Counted from the stretch's first letter, positions 34,397-44,174 are shown. The stretch: DNA of 64,000 bases from Bacillus sp. AFS041924 (GCF_002577195.1 NZ_NULG01000038.1:48327-112326); one strand, 5' to 3'. Numbers and translations: made by a program. The notes: a model not told the origin generated them from the sequence alone.

Positions 34397-35707
34397 ATGA
34401 GTCATTACAAAAAAGTTATTCAAGACTATATTAGCGAACATAAAGATAAAACAATTGAACTACTTAGACAACTAGTAATGGAAAACAGCGTCTCTGGTAA
34501 TGAGAGTAAGGCACAAGCAATTGTCCTTGAAAAATTAAGAGAGCTTGAATTAGATTTAGACGTTTGGGAACCCGATTTAAAGGAAATGAAAGAGCATCCG
34601 TATTTTATTTCTACAAGAGACAGTTTTGCTGGTAGCCCTAATATTGTTGCTACGCTTAAAGGAACGAGCGGAGGAAGGTCTATGATCTTAAATGGTCATA
34701 TTGATGTCGTTCCAGAAGGGAATATTCAGCAATGGACTTACCCACCTTACAGTGCAACTATAGTAGATAACAAGCTTTATGGCCGTGGAGCAACTGATAT
34801 GAAGGGCGGAAATGTCGCGTTAATTTTAGCGGTTGAAGCGATAAAAAGAAGTGGAATTACATTAAAAGGTAATGTTTATTTTCAAAGCGTAATTGAAGAA
34901 GAAAGTGGAGGTGCTGGAACACTTGCAACAATCTTGCGAGGATATTCAGCTGATGGTGTTATTATCCCTGAACCAACAAATATGAAGTTCTTCATTAAGC
35001 AACAAGGTTCTATGTGGTTCCGTCTGAAAGTGAAAGGGAAAGTAGCACACGGAGGTACTCGTTACGAAGGTGTAAGCGCTATCGAAAAAAGCATGTTAAT
35101 CGTTCAACAAATTCAAAAACTAGAGCAACTACGTAATGAACGAATAGCTGATCCTTTATACGATGGAGTACCAATTCCAATTCCTATTAATATAGGAACA
35201 ATTCATGGTGGAACATGGCCATCTTCTGTATCAGATTTAGTTACTTTAGAAGGAAGATTTGGCGTGGCACCAAATGAAAAATTAGAAGATGCGAGAGAAG
35301 AATTTGAGAATTGGATTTATAATATTAAAAACCTTGATGATTGGTTCGTTGAAAATCCTGTAGAAGTAGAATGGTTTGGAGCAAGATGGGTCCCAGGTTC
35401 TGTTGAAGCTGATAGTGAATTAGTGCAAACTTTGCAACAAAACTATCGCGAAACAATGAATCAAAGTCCAATAGTGGAAGCTGCGCCTTGGGGAACAGAT
35501 GGAGGATTATTTACACAAATTTTAAATATTCCAATGATCGTTTTTGGACCAGGTGAGACAAAAGTAGCTCACTATCCAGATGAGTTTATTGATTTAGATC
35601 AACTGTTTTTAACAGCAGAGATCATTGCTTGTACATTAATTGATTGGTGTGGAGTAGAGGACCAACATGAAAGTGAGGGAGCATATGAAAACGAAAAAGT
35701 ATTATGA
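34397..35707 (+). CDS. yodQ: M20-family deacylase, YodQ-like
   Basis: 436 residues of the ArgE/DapE/CPG2 metallopeptidase family. Metal ligands are seen in LNGHIDVVPEG (His, Asp), RGATDMKGG (Asp), EEESGG (Glu pair) and EPTN; the C-terminal His is in AHYPDEF. Predicted to remove an acyl group from an amine, here probably from an N-acetyl intermediate of beta-lysine metabolism. A GTG at 34388 is in frame but has a poorer ribosome site. Its end overlaps the acetyltransferase gene. Confidence 0.85.
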   Translation: MSHYKKVIQDYISEHKDKTIELLRQLVMENSVSGNESKAQAIVLEKLRELELDLDVWEPDLKEMKEHPYFISTRDSFAGSPNIVATLKGTSGGRSMILNGHIDVVPEGNIQQWTYPPYSATIVDNKLYGRGATDMKGGNVALILAVEAIKRSGITLKGNVYFQSVIEEESGGAGTLATILRGYSADGVIIPEPTNMKFFIKQQGSMWFRLKVKGKVAHGGTRYEGVSAIEKSMLIVQQIQKLEQLRNERIADPLYDGVPIPIPINIGTIHGGTWPSSVSDLVTLEGRFGVAPNEKLEDAREEFENWIYNIKNLDDWFVENPVEVEWFGARWVPGSVEADSELVQTLQQNYRETMNQSPIVEAAPWGTDGGLFTQILNIPMIVFGPGETKVAHYPDEFIDLDQLFLTAEIIACTLIDWCGVEDQHESEGAYENEKVL

Positions 35708-36548
35708 AACAGTAAAAATTAAACAGGAAAACTATTATTTTGAAGGTGCTTTAGATCACTTTAATGAGCGAATTCGAGTTGATTACTATTTAGGTAATGT
35801 ATCGTTATTAATAGAGAGAGTAGAAAAACTAGCAAAAGAATATAAATATACAAAGTTAATTATTAAAGCAAGAAGTGAACACTTATATTCCTTCTTACAA
35901 TCGGGGTATATGATTGAATCTGCACTGAAGGGATATTTTCAAGGAAGTGATGGCTTCTTTGTTACGAAATATGCTAGCCAGGAAAGAAGAAATAGTCTTT
36001 ATTGGGCTGCTGGGGATGACATTTTAGATGCTGTCTTAAAAAGTGATCGATCAAAAGAAAAAGTAATTCCTGATGAGTATGTTATACGAAGAGCTGAAAA
36101 AAATGACTCAAAAAAACTAGCAAAATTATATGGTCAAGTTTTTAAAGTATATCCAACTCCTTTAAATGAGCCTACTTATGTAGAAAAGTCGATGGATGAA
36201 GGGACTATTTATTGGATTTACGAAATGGATGGAAATATTGTAAGTGCAGCTTCAGCTGAAATTGACTTCGGACAAAGAAATGCCGAGCTTACAAATTGTG
36301 CAACGCTAGAGGAGCATCGTAAGCATGGGCTAATGAAGGAACTGATGAAGAAGCTAGAACAGGACTTAGTAAGCGAAGCTATTTATTGTTCATATACGAT
36401 TGCGAGATCATTATCGTATGGAATGAATGCAGCCTTTCATCAATTAGGCTATATGTATACTGGAAGAATGGCAAACAACTGCTATATTTTTGATAAATTA
36501 GAAGATATGAACGTTTGGGTGAAAGATCTTTCGAAAGTAGTCTCTTAA
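35685..36548 (+). CDS. yodP: Beta-lysine N6-acetyltransferase, YodP/AblB-like
   Basis: About 287 residues: an N-terminal AblB-specific part (FEGALDHFNERIRVDYYLGN) and a C-terminal GNAT domain (AELTNCATLEEHRKHGLMKELMKKLE). In methanogens and bacilli AblB acetylates beta-lysine made by AblA/KamA. Two starts are possible, 35667 and 35685; the latter has GAGGGA close by. It ends the first transcription segment of the locus, before a hairpin. Confidence 0.85.
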   Translation: MKTKKYYETVKIKQENYYFEGALDHFNERIRVDYYLGNVSLLIERVEKLAKEYKYTKLIIKARSEHLYSFLQSGYMIESALKGYFQGSDGFFVTKYASQERRNSLYWAAGDDILDAVLKSDRSKEKVIPDEYVIRRAEKNDSKKLAKLYGQVFKVYPTPLNEPTYVEKSMDEGTIYWIYEMDGNIVSAASAEIDFGQRNAELTNCATLEEHRKHGLMKELMKKLEQDLVSEAIYCSYTIARSLSYGMNAAFHQLGYMYTGRMANNCYIFDKLEDMNVWVKDLSKVVS

Positions 36549-36554
36549 TGTCAA

Positions 36555-36596
36555 ACTGCCGAAAATTGAGCGATGAATTGCTAAGTTTTCGGCAGT
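36555..36596 (+). other. Strong hairpin between yodP and the sigma-54 activator gene
   Basis: ACTGCCGAAAA and TTTTCGGCAGT form an 11-bp perfect stem with a 20-nt loop. There is no U-tract, and the next ribosome site starts four bases later. It may be an RNA-processing or stability element, or an inefficient terminator. Confidence 0.6.
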
Positions 36597-36613
36597 GAAA
36601 GGAAGGGTAGAAA

Positions 36614-38005
36614 ATGAACGCAACAATTCCAACTAATCAAATGATTAGTGCCATATTAAATAGTATCGATGAATCAATTCACGCAGTCGACAATAATGGA
36701 ATGACGATATTTTATAATCAAGTTGCGGCTGACCACGATGGAGTTTCAGTTGAAGAGGTTCTAGGAAAGCATGTGCTAGAAGCTTTCCCTTCTTTAACGA
36801 AAGAAACCAGCACCCTACTGAAGGTACTAGAAACAAGGCAAGCTATTATTAGGCAGCCCCAACGTTATGAAAATATAAAGGGCCAATTCATTGACACAGT
36901 TAACACGACTATTCCGATCATTTTAGATGATCAGCTTATAGGTGCGGTTGAAATTGCAAAGGATTATTCCACCATTAAATCGCTCGGCGAAAAGGTTTTA
37001 GATTTACAAGCGAGAATAAAACCGCAAGTTAAACAAGGCAAAACAAAACAAATCCATTCTTATACAATCTCAGATATATTAACGGATGATCCTGCTTTAA
37101 TAGCTGTTAAAAATCAAGTTGAGAAGGTAGCGAATGCTGATTCTGCGGTACTTGTAGTTGGTGAAACTGGAACTGGTAAAGAACTTTTTGTCCAGTCAAT
37201 TCACCATTGCTCAAGTAGAAGTGAAGCCCCTTTTATAGCTCAAAACTGTGCTGCGCTACCAGAATCATTACTAGAAAGTATTTTATTTGGTACGACAAAA
37301 GGCAGTTATACGGGCGCAATCGATCGAGCTGGATTATTTGAACTAGCCGATGGCGGAAGTTTATTTTTAGATGAACTTAATTCAATGCCTTTGGAGCTCC
37401 AAGCCAAATTACTAAGAGTTCTTGAGGATGGTGTAGTTCGCCGAATAGGTGATCAAAAGACTCGGAAAGTGAATGTGAGAGTAATTGCTGCAATTAATGA
37501 ATCACCGTTAGATTGCGTTCAAAATGGCATTATGCGACCGGATTTATATTATCGTTTGAATGTATTTTCATTGTTCATCCCACCTTTAAGAGAAAGGAAT
37601 TATGATATAGAATTGCTGACTTCCCATTTTGTCGAGCAATTTAATGAACGCTTTTCGAAGAATGTTCGTAATGTAGAGCATACGGTGTTTGAGTTATTTC
37701 ACCAGTATAATTGGCCAGGGAATGTCCGAGAACTAAAGCATACGATTGAGCATGCTATGATTATGGCAGAAGGGCATACGCTTACTGTTAAACATCTTCC
37801 TATTCAATTGCAACAAATTAAGAAAAGTACTGAAACAAAAGGAGGAGTTCAGCCATTACGTTCTGCAATGCAGGAAATGGAAATTTCACTAATAAAACAA
37901 GCATTGCTACAAACAAACGCTAATATTCAACAAGCTGCTGCACTTCTAGAAATACCTAGGCAGACTCTTCAATATAAGATTCAAAAGTTAAATATCTTAG
38001 TATAA
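36614..38005 (+). CDS. Sigma-54-dependent activator with N-terminal PAS domain (RocR-like), kamA-associated
   Basis: 463 residues. PAS domain at about 8-115, AAA+ domain at about 160-385 with Walker [10 protein letters not shown], the sigma-54 contact loop as GSYTGA (consensus GAFTGA), Walker [10 protein letters not shown], and a Fis-type DNA-binding helix pair at the end ([19 protein letters not shown]). The RocR/BkdR-like architecture fits an amino-acid sensor. It sits directly before a terminator and the sigma-54 promoter of kamA, so kamA is its most likely target. Confidence 0.9.
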   Translation: MNATIPTNQMISAILNSIDESIHAVDNNGMTIFYNQVAADHDGVSVEEVLGKHVLEAFPSLTKETSTLLKVLETRQAIIRQPQRYENIKGQFIDTVNTTIPIILDDQLIGAVEIAKDYSTIKSLGEKVLDLQARIKPQVKQGKTKQIHSYTISDILTDDPALIAVKNQVEKVANADSAVLVVGETGTGKELFVQSIHHCSSRSEAPFIAQNCAALPESLLESILFGTTKGSYTGAIDRAGLFELADGGSLFLDELNSMPLELQAKLLRVLEDGVVRRIGDQKTRKVNVRVIAAINESPLDCVQNGIMRPDLYYRLNVFSLFIPPLRERNYDIELLTSHFVEQFNERFSKNVRNVEHTVFELFHQYNWPGNVRELKHTIEHAMIMAEGHTLTVKHLPIQLQQIKKSTETKGGVQPLRSAMQEMEISLIKQALLQTNANIQQAAALLEIPRQTLQYKIQKLNILV

Positions 38006-38047
38006 ATCCTATTTCAACCATCTGAAAATGATCGTTTTATATAGCCA

Positions 38048-38072
38048 AGCCGCCTAAATTTAGGCGGTTTTA
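38048..38072 (+). terminator. Terminator between the activator gene and kamA
   Basis: CCGCCTAAATTTAGGCGG is a perfect palindrome followed by TTTT. It separates kamA from upstream transcription. Confidence 0.8.
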
Positions 38073-38196
38073 CTATTGCTGCTACATATTTCGAATAATA
38101 CTAGCTTTAAGTTTTAACATAAAAAAATAAAATAACAGGCTGAATAGTGTGAATTTTCTATATTTCGAGTGGGTTTATTAAAAAAATGTAAATTTT

Positions 38197-38212
38197 TGGC
38201 ACGGCTCTTGCT
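38197..38212 (+). promoter_or_regulatory. Sigma-54 promoter of kamA
   Basis: TGGCAC-N5-TTGCT, a full match to the -24/-12 consensus, 38 bp before the kamA start. It lies inside a longer open frame (38169), which shows that the upstream start there is not used. Confidence 0.9.
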
Positions 38213-38249
38213 ATATATTAAAACAAACAGTTTGAAAGGGGATGTAAGT

Positions 38250-39686
38250 ATGGTAAATGCAGTCTATGCTCCAAAAAGACACTGGAAAGAAATCGAATTG
38301 TGGAAAGATGTAACAGATGAACAATGGAATGATTGGGTTTGGCAACTTACAAATACCATCAAATCATTGGATGAGTTAAAGCAAGTAATTAACCTCACGC
38401 CAGAAGAAGAAGATGGAGTAAGAATTGCGACAAAGACAATTCCACTAAATATTACTCCATATTATGCGTCATTAATGAATCCGGATGACCCACGTTGTCC
38501 TGTTCGTATGCAATCAGTTCCAATCTCTGCGGAGATTCATAAAACGAAGTATGATTTAGAGGATCCTCTTCATGAGGATGAAGATTCACCAGTACCAGGT
38601 TTAACACATCGTTATCCTGATCGTGTGCTATTTTTAGTAACAAATCAGTGTTCAATGTATTGTCGCTATTGTACTAGACGTCGTTTTTCAGGACAAATTG
38701 GAATGGGAGTACCAAAAAAACAACTAGATGCTGCTATTAATTACATTAGCAAAAATCCTGAAGTACGAGATGTTCTAATTTCAGGTGGAGACGGTCTTTT
38801 AATTAACGATAATATTTTAGAGTACATCTTAAAAAATTTACGAGAGATTCCACATGTGGAAATTATCCGTATTGGTACTAGAGCACCTGTAGTATTCCCG
38901 CAACGTATTACTGAAAACCTTTGTAACATCTTAAAAAAATATCATCCAGTTTGGCTAAATACGCACTTTAATACATCAATTGAAATTACAGAGGAATCGA
39001 AACGAGCTTGCGAAATGCTTGCAAATGCTGGTGTACCGTTAGGAAATCAAGCTGTAATCTTGGCTGGTATTAACGACAGTGTACCAATCATGAAAAAGCT
39101 AATGCATGATTTAGTTAAAATCCGTGTAAGACCATATTATATTTATCAATGTGATTTATCAGAAGGAATTGGACACTTCCGTGCACCTGTATCAAAAGGT
39201 TTAGAAATCATGGAAGGACTAAGAGGCCATACTTCAGGATATGCAGTACCAACATTTGTAGTAGACGCTCCAGGTGGCGGAGGGAAAATTGCTCTCCAAC
39301 CGAATTACTTAATTTCACAAAGTGCTGATAAAGTAGTACTTCGTAATTTTGAAGGTGTAATTACTACTTATCCAGAGCCACAAAATTATGTACCAGGTAG
39401 AGCTGAAGCATACTTTAAAGAAATTTATCCTAATATGGAAGAAAAGCGTTCCAATGCAGGAATTGCAGGATTAATGAATGAAACAAAATTCAATCTTGTT
39501 CCTGAAGGATTACAACGTATGGAAGCTCGTAAAACATATTCGACAAACCCAGAGCATGCTTCTTTAAAGGATAAGCGTGAAAAACGTGATGAATTGAAAG
39601 AAAAGAAATTCCAAGCACAGCTTACAAAAATTCAAGTTAGCGAAAAGCTAGTAGCGAGTGCACCATCAAATGGTGATGCAAAATGA
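38250..39686 (+). CDS. kamA: L-lysine 2,3-aminomutase
   Basis: 478 residues. Radical-SAM enzyme that moves the alpha-amino group of lysine to the beta carbon, using a [4Fe-4S] cluster, SAM and PLP. The cluster motif is Cys134-SMY-Cys138-RY-Cys141 in TNQCSMYCRYCTRRR; the glycine-rich PLP stretch DAPGGGGKIALQPNY contains the PLP Lys. The start at 38250 has GAAAGGGG and lies just after the sigma-54 promoter. The last codons overlap the yokU start (ATGA). Confidence 0.95.
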   Translation: MVNAVYAPKRHWKEIELWKDVTDEQWNDWVWQLTNTIKSLDELKQVINLTPEEEDGVRIATKTIPLNITPYYASLMNPDDPRCPVRMQSVPISAEIHKTKYDLEDPLHEDEDSPVPGLTHRYPDRVLFLVTNQCSMYCRYCTRRRFSGQIGMGVPKKQLDAAINYISKNPEVRDVLISGGDGLLINDNILEYILKNLREIPHVEIIRIGTRAPVVFPQRITENLCNILKKYHPVWLNTHFNTSIEITEESKRACEMLANAGVPLGNQAVILAGINDSVPIMKKLMHDLVKIRVRPYYIYQCDLSEGIGHFRAPVSKGLEIMEGLRGHTSGYAVPTFVVDAPGGGGKIALQPNYLISQSADKVVLRNFEGVITTYPEPQNYVPGRAEAYFKEIYPNMEEKRSNAGIAGLMNETKFNLVPEGLQRMEARKTYSTNPEHASLKDKREKRDELKEKKFQAQLTKIQVSEKLVASAPSNGDAK

Positions 39687-39964
39687 CGACATGTCAGTGG
39701 TGTGAATCAGCTAACATAGTCGAATCAACAAATACGGTCTACTGGGAACTTCCTGATGGAACAAAGGCAATTGAGATTAAAGAAACACCATGTGTTGTAT
39801 GCCAGAATTGTAATATAACTTATCAAACAGATGATACAGTTGGTGCAATTGAGGAGCAATTATTTTTAATTAATACAAAGCTTATAGGAAAAACAGTTTC
39901 TTATAATGAGTTGATCGAGCAACCGAGGTTGTTAAAGAGAAATTACTTTGATTTTTCCAAATAA
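39683..39964 (+). CDS. yokU: YokU-family zinc-finger protein
   Basis: 93 residues. N-terminal CQWC and central CVVCQNC form a YgiT-type zinc-binding pair. B. subtilis has a homologue, YokU, next to kamA. It overlaps kamA by four bases. Role unknown; the long-standing linkage suggests a link with aminomutase function or control. A terminator follows at once. Confidence 0.85.
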   Translation: MTTCQWCESANIVESTNTVYWELPDGTKAIEIKETPCVVCQNCNITYQTDDTVGAIEEQLFLINTKLIGKTVSYNELIEQPRLLKRNYFDFSK

Positions 39965-39968
39965 AAAA

Positions 39969-39998
39969 ATGAGAAGCGACCATTCGCTTCTCATTTTC
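39969..39998 (+). terminator. Terminator of kamA-yokU
   Basis: GAGAAGCGA and TCGCTTCTC form a 9-bp perfect stem with a 4-nt loop, followed by ATTTTCT. Confidence 0.9.
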
Positions 39999-40104
39999 TC
40001 TAATCATTAAACATTTCTTCCTTAATCCCTGCAGATGGACGTTTGGAAAAAGCTAAGAAGCATAAAATCATCTAATCAAAAAACGACTGAAAAGGAGTAT
40101 TTTA

Positions 40105-41583
40105 ATGAAAAATACGGTCAATACAATAACAGTCATTGATTCCGAGGATCATATTTCTTCTATGCCTCAAGAGTTAAAGCGTGGATTAAAACCACGTCAT
40201 ATTACAATGATTTCGCTAGGTGGAACAATTGGAACAGGTCTATTTTTGGCGAGTGGGGGTGCTATCCATAATGCGGGACCAGGTGGTGTTCTCTTAGCCT
40301 ACGTGGCAATTGGTATAATGGTGTACTTTTTAATGACAAGTCTTGCTGAGATGGCTACATACATGCCAGTTGCAGGTTCTTTTAGTACATACGCAACTAA
40401 ATTCGTAGATCCCGCACTTGGTTTTGCACTTGGTTGGAATTACTGGTATAACTGGGCAATTACAATAGCGGCTGAATTAGCTGCCGTTACGATGATTATG
40501 AAGTTCTGGCTACCACACACATCATCGCTATTATGGAGTTCATTATTTTTAGCTATTATCTTCCTATTAAACTATTTGTCTGTTAAAGGATTTGGAGAGT
40601 CAGAGTATTGGTTTTCTTTAATAAAAGTAGTTACGGTTATCATTTTTTTAGTTGCAGGATGTTTAATGATTTTTGGCATTATTGGTGGACAAGCAGTAGG
40701 ATTTAAAAATTTTACAGTTGGAGATGCTCCTTTTCATGGAGGCTTTATGGCAACACTCGGGATTTTTATGGCTGCCGGCTTCTCCTTTCAAGGTACAGAG
40801 TTATTAGGAGTAGCAGCTGGGGAGAGTGAAGAACCTCAGAAAAACATTCCTCGTGCAGCTCGTCAAATATTTTGGCGTATTTTATTATTTTACGTGTTGT
40901 CTGTTTTTGTAATAGGTTTACTTATTCCATACACTAATCAAAATTTAGCAAGCGGTGACGTTACTGTTAGCCCATTTACGCTAGTCTTCGATAAAGCTGG
41001 CATAGCCTTTGCCGCATCCGTAATGAATGCAGTTATACTAACGGCGGTTTTATCAGCTGGGAATTCAGGAATGTATGCTTCGGCTCGAATGCTATGGGAT
41101 ATGGCGCGCCAAGGAAAAGCTCCAAAAGCATTAGGTAAGTTAAACAAAAGAGGTGTACCTGTTAATGCATTAATCATTACAGCAGCAGTTGGTACATTAG
41201 CATTTTTAGCATCCTTATATGGTGACGGAGTTGTTTATATCTGGTTACTTAATGCTTCAGGTATGTCCGGTTTTATTGCTTGGCTCGGTATAGCCATTTG
41301 TCATTATCGATTCCGCAAAGCTTATGTAGCACAAGGTAAGAATTTAAATGATCTTCCATTTAAAGCAAAGTGGTTCCCATTTGGTCCAATATTTGCATTT
41401 GTACTCTGTGGAATCGTTATTCTAGGTCAAAACTATTCAGCATTTATGGGGAAAGCGATTGACTGGAACGGTGTACTAGTTTCATATATTGGTTTGCCGC
41501 TTTTCCTTATTTTATGGATCGGTTATAAACTAATTAAAAGGACAAAAATTGTTCGACTTGAAGAGTGTGATTTGGAGAATTGA
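40105..41583 (+). CDS. lysP: Lysine-specific permease LysP (AAT family)
   Basis: 492 residues, 12 membrane segments. Close to E. coli LysP as I recall it: ELKRGLKPRHITMISLGGTIGTGLF, FALGWNYWYNWAITIAAEL, SFQGTELLGVAAGESE, and LLNASGMSGFIAWLGIAICHYR. It imports L-lysine by proton symport. Placed just after kamA-yokU but behind a terminator, so it has its own promoter. Ribosome site AAAAGGAG. Confidence 0.92.
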   Translation: MKNTVNTITVIDSEDHISSMPQELKRGLKPRHITMISLGGTIGTGLFLASGGAIHNAGPGGVLLAYVAIGIMVYFLMTSLAEMATYMPVAGSFSTYATKFVDPALGFALGWNYWYNWAITIAAELAAVTMIMKFWLPHTSSLLWSSLFLAIIFLLNYLSVKGFGESEYWFSLIKVVTVIIFLVAGCLMIFGIIGGQAVGFKNFTVGDAPFHGGFMATLGIFMAAGFSFQGTELLGVAAGESEEPQKNIPRAARQIFWRILLFYVLSVFVIGLLIPYTNQNLASGDVTVSPFTLVFDKAGIAFAASVMNAVILTAVLSAGNSGMYASARMLWDMARQGKAPKALGKLNKRGVPVNALIITAAVGTLAFLASLYGDGVVYIWLLNASGMSGFIAWLGIAICHYRFRKAYVAQGKNLNDLPFKAKWFPFGPIFAFVLCGIVILGQNYSAFMGKAIDWNGVLVSYIGLPLFLILWIGYKLIKRTKIVRLEECDLEN

Positions 41584-41726
41584 CCTTTCACATATTTGAT
41601 TAGATAAAAAGAATTTTAGTATAGAGAAAACCATTTTTGAGATGCAATTCGTATATGAATTAGCATCTTGGTACCAAAATGTCATTCAAACGAATGGATC
41701 ACAGCTTGATTAAATATTGATAAAAG

Positions 41727-41768
41727 AAATAACGTACTATTTGTTTTGAATATGTACGTTATTTTTTT
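41727..41768 (+). terminator. Terminator of lysP
   Basis: AAATAACGTAC and GTACGTTATTT form an 11-bp stem with a 16-nt loop, followed by a T run. Confidence 0.9.
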
Positions 41769-41800
41769 ATTAATCTATTATTTCGAAAATATACTAATGA

Positions 41801-42389
41801 GTAAGAAAAAAGCAAATTGGAGATAAAAATGAACTCATAAGTCTTCATGGGTAAGAAAAACAGCGGAAATAAGAGAATAATTAACTCATGAGGGTTCATG
41901 AGTAAGAAAAAAGGCAAGATGATGGTAAAAATGAACTCATAAGGGGTTCATGAGTAAGAAAAAAAGCGAAAATAAGAGAATAATGAACTCATAAGGGGTT
42001 CATGAGTAAGAAAAAGAGCGAAAGTAAGAGGATAATGAACTCATGAGGGGTTCATGAGTAAGAAAAAGAGCAAAATGATGATAAAAATGAACTCATAAGG
42101 CTTCATGAGTAAGAAAAAAAGCAAAATGGTGATAAAAACGAACTCATAAGGGGCTCATGAGTAAGAAAAACAGCGAAAATAAGAAAATAATTAACTCATA
42201 AGGGGTTCATGAGTAAGAAAAAAAGCAAGATGATGATAAAAATGAACTCATAAGGCTTCATGAGTAAGAAAAAAAGCAAAATGGTGATAAAAACGAACTC
42301 ATAAGGGGTTCATGAGTAAGAAAAAAAGCAAAATGATCATAAAAACATACTCATAAGGGTTCATGAGTAAGATAAAAACATACGCATAG
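41801..42389. repeat. Tandem array of about 11 units of 50-52 bp with internal dyads
   Basis: Each unit starts GTAAGAAAAA and ends in ACTCAT-AAGGGGTTC-ATGAG(T), so every junction can fold into a small hairpin. Two unit types are seen in the middle part: one with GCGAAAATAAGAGAATAA and one with GCAAAATGATGATAAAAA. Period is not a multiple of three and no ORF crosses it. The last unit is incomplete. It fills the space between the convergent lysP and the leftward permease. Confidence 0.92.
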
Positions 42390-42390
42390 C

Positions 42391-42410
42391 AGGCCGTAGT
42401 GGAAACCAAC
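42391..42410 (-). repeat. Fragment of the Bacillaceae intergenic repeat
   Basis: The end sequence CCGTAGTGGAAACCAAC is a variant of the repeat terminus seen at 61491 (CCTGTAGTGGAAATCAAC) and, inverted, at 51832. Confidence 0.45.
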
Positions 42411-42503
42411 TTCTATCAATTATGTTTCAACAGTCTAAAAGCCGTTCCCCTATTAAGAGAAACGGCTTTATTCTAGTTAAAACTTAAGTTTCAATTTTTA
42501 AAT

Positions 42504-43937
42504 TTAAACATCCAAATCCTTCTCCAAATTAATACCAATTTTCCCTTGTTGTATTCTTGATCTGAAAACAGTCCAATAAATAACAATCCCAGCTAGGAAT
42601 AAATAAAGTATAACTTTAGTAGTTGGTAAAAAGTCTTTTGGAAGTGTTAAAATGCCAACTTCAAATACTAACCATATAATCGCTAGAATCGTAACGGGAA
42701 GTCGCCATTTTCCTAATTTGAAACCATCCGTATCCGGTAAAGTTTTAATTTTAGTAGCATAAGCGACTACAGTAAGTAAGTAAATAATGGCTGGAAGTGC
42801 CGCAGAAGTACCTATTAATAATGATAGTTTCCCAAAATAGAATACGGCAATGATGCCTAAAATAGAAACTAAAATAATAGCATTGTACGGTACATTATGT
42901 TTTTTATCTACTTTCTTAAATACATTTGAAGCAAAAAACACATTGTCTCTTGCCAGCGCATAAATAAGACGTGAAGCGGAAGCCATAATAATTAATCCGC
43001 AAGCAAAAATAGACACGATTACTAACGCAAGAAAGAAGTCCGCAACTGCAGTACCTAGACGTGATTGTAGAATATCAGAGATAGGCGAAGTAGAAGTCAT
43101 AATGCTATTAATATCTTTAATGCCTGATGTAACGATAATTAAGAATATAAAGCCGATTAACCCTGCAAGTAACATTGAGAAAACAATAGCTTTAGGTACG
43201 GTCTTTTTAGCATCAACCGTTTCCTCAGCCAGATTTGCAGCTGCTTCAAAGCCTACTAGTGTATACGAACCCATTACTACAGCTAGTACAAATGCTGTAA
43301 AATAGCCACCATTTGAGCCAACTTTGTGAGCAGTATAAGTTAATAATGAAAAATCTGCTCCTTTAAAGAATAAGACAAAACTTAATATGATAATAATCCC
43401 AATAAAGCCGATTACTTCTGTATATACAGCTGAATTGTTAATGAGTGTAGCAATTCTTACGCCAAAAATATTTAATAAAGCTTGTATAACAATTGTAATT
43501 AGAACAACAGTTGTAAGAACTGTAGTTGTACTTTTAATGCCAAATAAATCAAGAAAAATAGGCGCAACGCCGTAATCAACAGTAGGTACAACAATAACTA
43601 AGTAACATAATGCAGCCCAACCAGTAAACCAACCAAATCCTCGATTAGTCAAACGGCTGACCCATTGGTATACGTAGCCACTTAAAGGAATTTTGCTGGA
43701 CAAATCTGCAAAAATTAAAGCAACAAGCAAATGTCCTACCATAACAAATGGCCAAGTCCAAATCCCCGCCGGTCCAGCTGCTCCTAAAGCAAGACTATAG
43801 GAGCTAAAAATACCAGTCGTAATTGAGATAAACGAGAATGCTACTGCAAATGAGCTGAAAAATTTTAAAGATCGCTGTAATTCCTGTTTGTAGTTAAAAG
43901 ATTGTAAAGCATCTGGATCAAAACCTTGTTTACTCAT
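42504..43937 (-). CDS. APC-superfamily amino acid/GABA permease (ACT family)
   Basis: 477 residues, about 12 membrane segments. The N-terminus (FSSFAVAFSFISITTGIFSSYSLALGAAGPAGIWTWP) and GSYTLVGFEAAANLAEET mark the amino acid/choline transporter family, which includes GABA and polyamine-related permeases. A sigma-54 promoter and its activator motif precede the gene, so it belongs to the polyamine/GABA regulon. GABA is the best-guess substrate. Confidence 0.85.
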   Translation of the reverse strand: MSKQGFDPDALQSFNYKQELQRSLKFFSSFAVAFSFISITTGIFSSYSLALGAAGPAGIWTWPFVMVGHLLVALIFADLSSKIPLSGYVYQWVSRLTNRGFGWFTGWAALCYLVIVVPTVDYGVAPIFLDLFGIKSTTTVLTTVVLITIVIQALLNIFGVRIATLINNSAVYTEVIGFIGIIIILSFVLFFKGADFSLLTYTAHKVGSNGGYFTAFVLAVVMGSYTLVGFEAAANLAEETVDAKKTVPKAIVFSMLLAGLIGFIFLIIVTSGIKDINSIMTSTSPISDILQSRLGTAVADFFLALVIVSIFACGLIIMASASRLIYALARDNVFFASNVFKKVDKKHNVPYNAIILVSILGIIAVFYFGKLSLLIGTSAALPAIIYLLTVVAYATKIKTLPDTDGFKLGKWRLPVTILAIIWLVFEVGILTLPKDFLPTTKVILYLFLAGIVIYWTVFRSRIQQGKIGINLEKDLDV

Positions 43938-44069
43938 AAATCATCTCCTTAAAATTTATTTACAGAATTTTCTTATAATTTAACCCGTAGTTAGTCGGCT
44001 TTGAATAACTAAAAGTTTTATTATTGATATGTAAGAATTCAGCACAGAATGATGTTTTACATTCAATAA

Positions 44070-44085
44070 TGCAACTTTCGTGCCA
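44070..44085 (-). promoter_or_regulatory. Sigma-54 promoter of the leftward permease
   Basis: On the minus strand TGGCAC-N5-TTGCA, full consensus, about 130 bp before the 43937 start. Confidence 0.88.
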
Positions 44086-44158
44086 GTCTAAAGTTGTAAC
44101 TATAATCTTGAAATTTGTAATAGAAGGGAAGTAACGTTTATGGGGGATTGAATAATGT

Positions 44159-44174
44159 ATGCAACAGTGAATAA
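44159..44174. promoter_or_regulatory. Putative sigma-54 activator site (UAS 1)
   Basis: ATGCA-ACAG-TGAATAA, preceded by TTGAATAATGT. Lies 74 bp upstream of the -24 element of the leftward permease. Same motif as at 45349, 47299 and 52595. Confidence 0.75.

Noticed and set aside
38169-38249. KamA starting at 38169
   Set aside because: The consensus sigma-54 promoter lies within this stretch, and the ribosome site belongs to the ATG at 38250.
41801-42389. CRISPR array
   Set aside because: Units repeat along their whole length, there are no unique spacers, and no cas gene is present.
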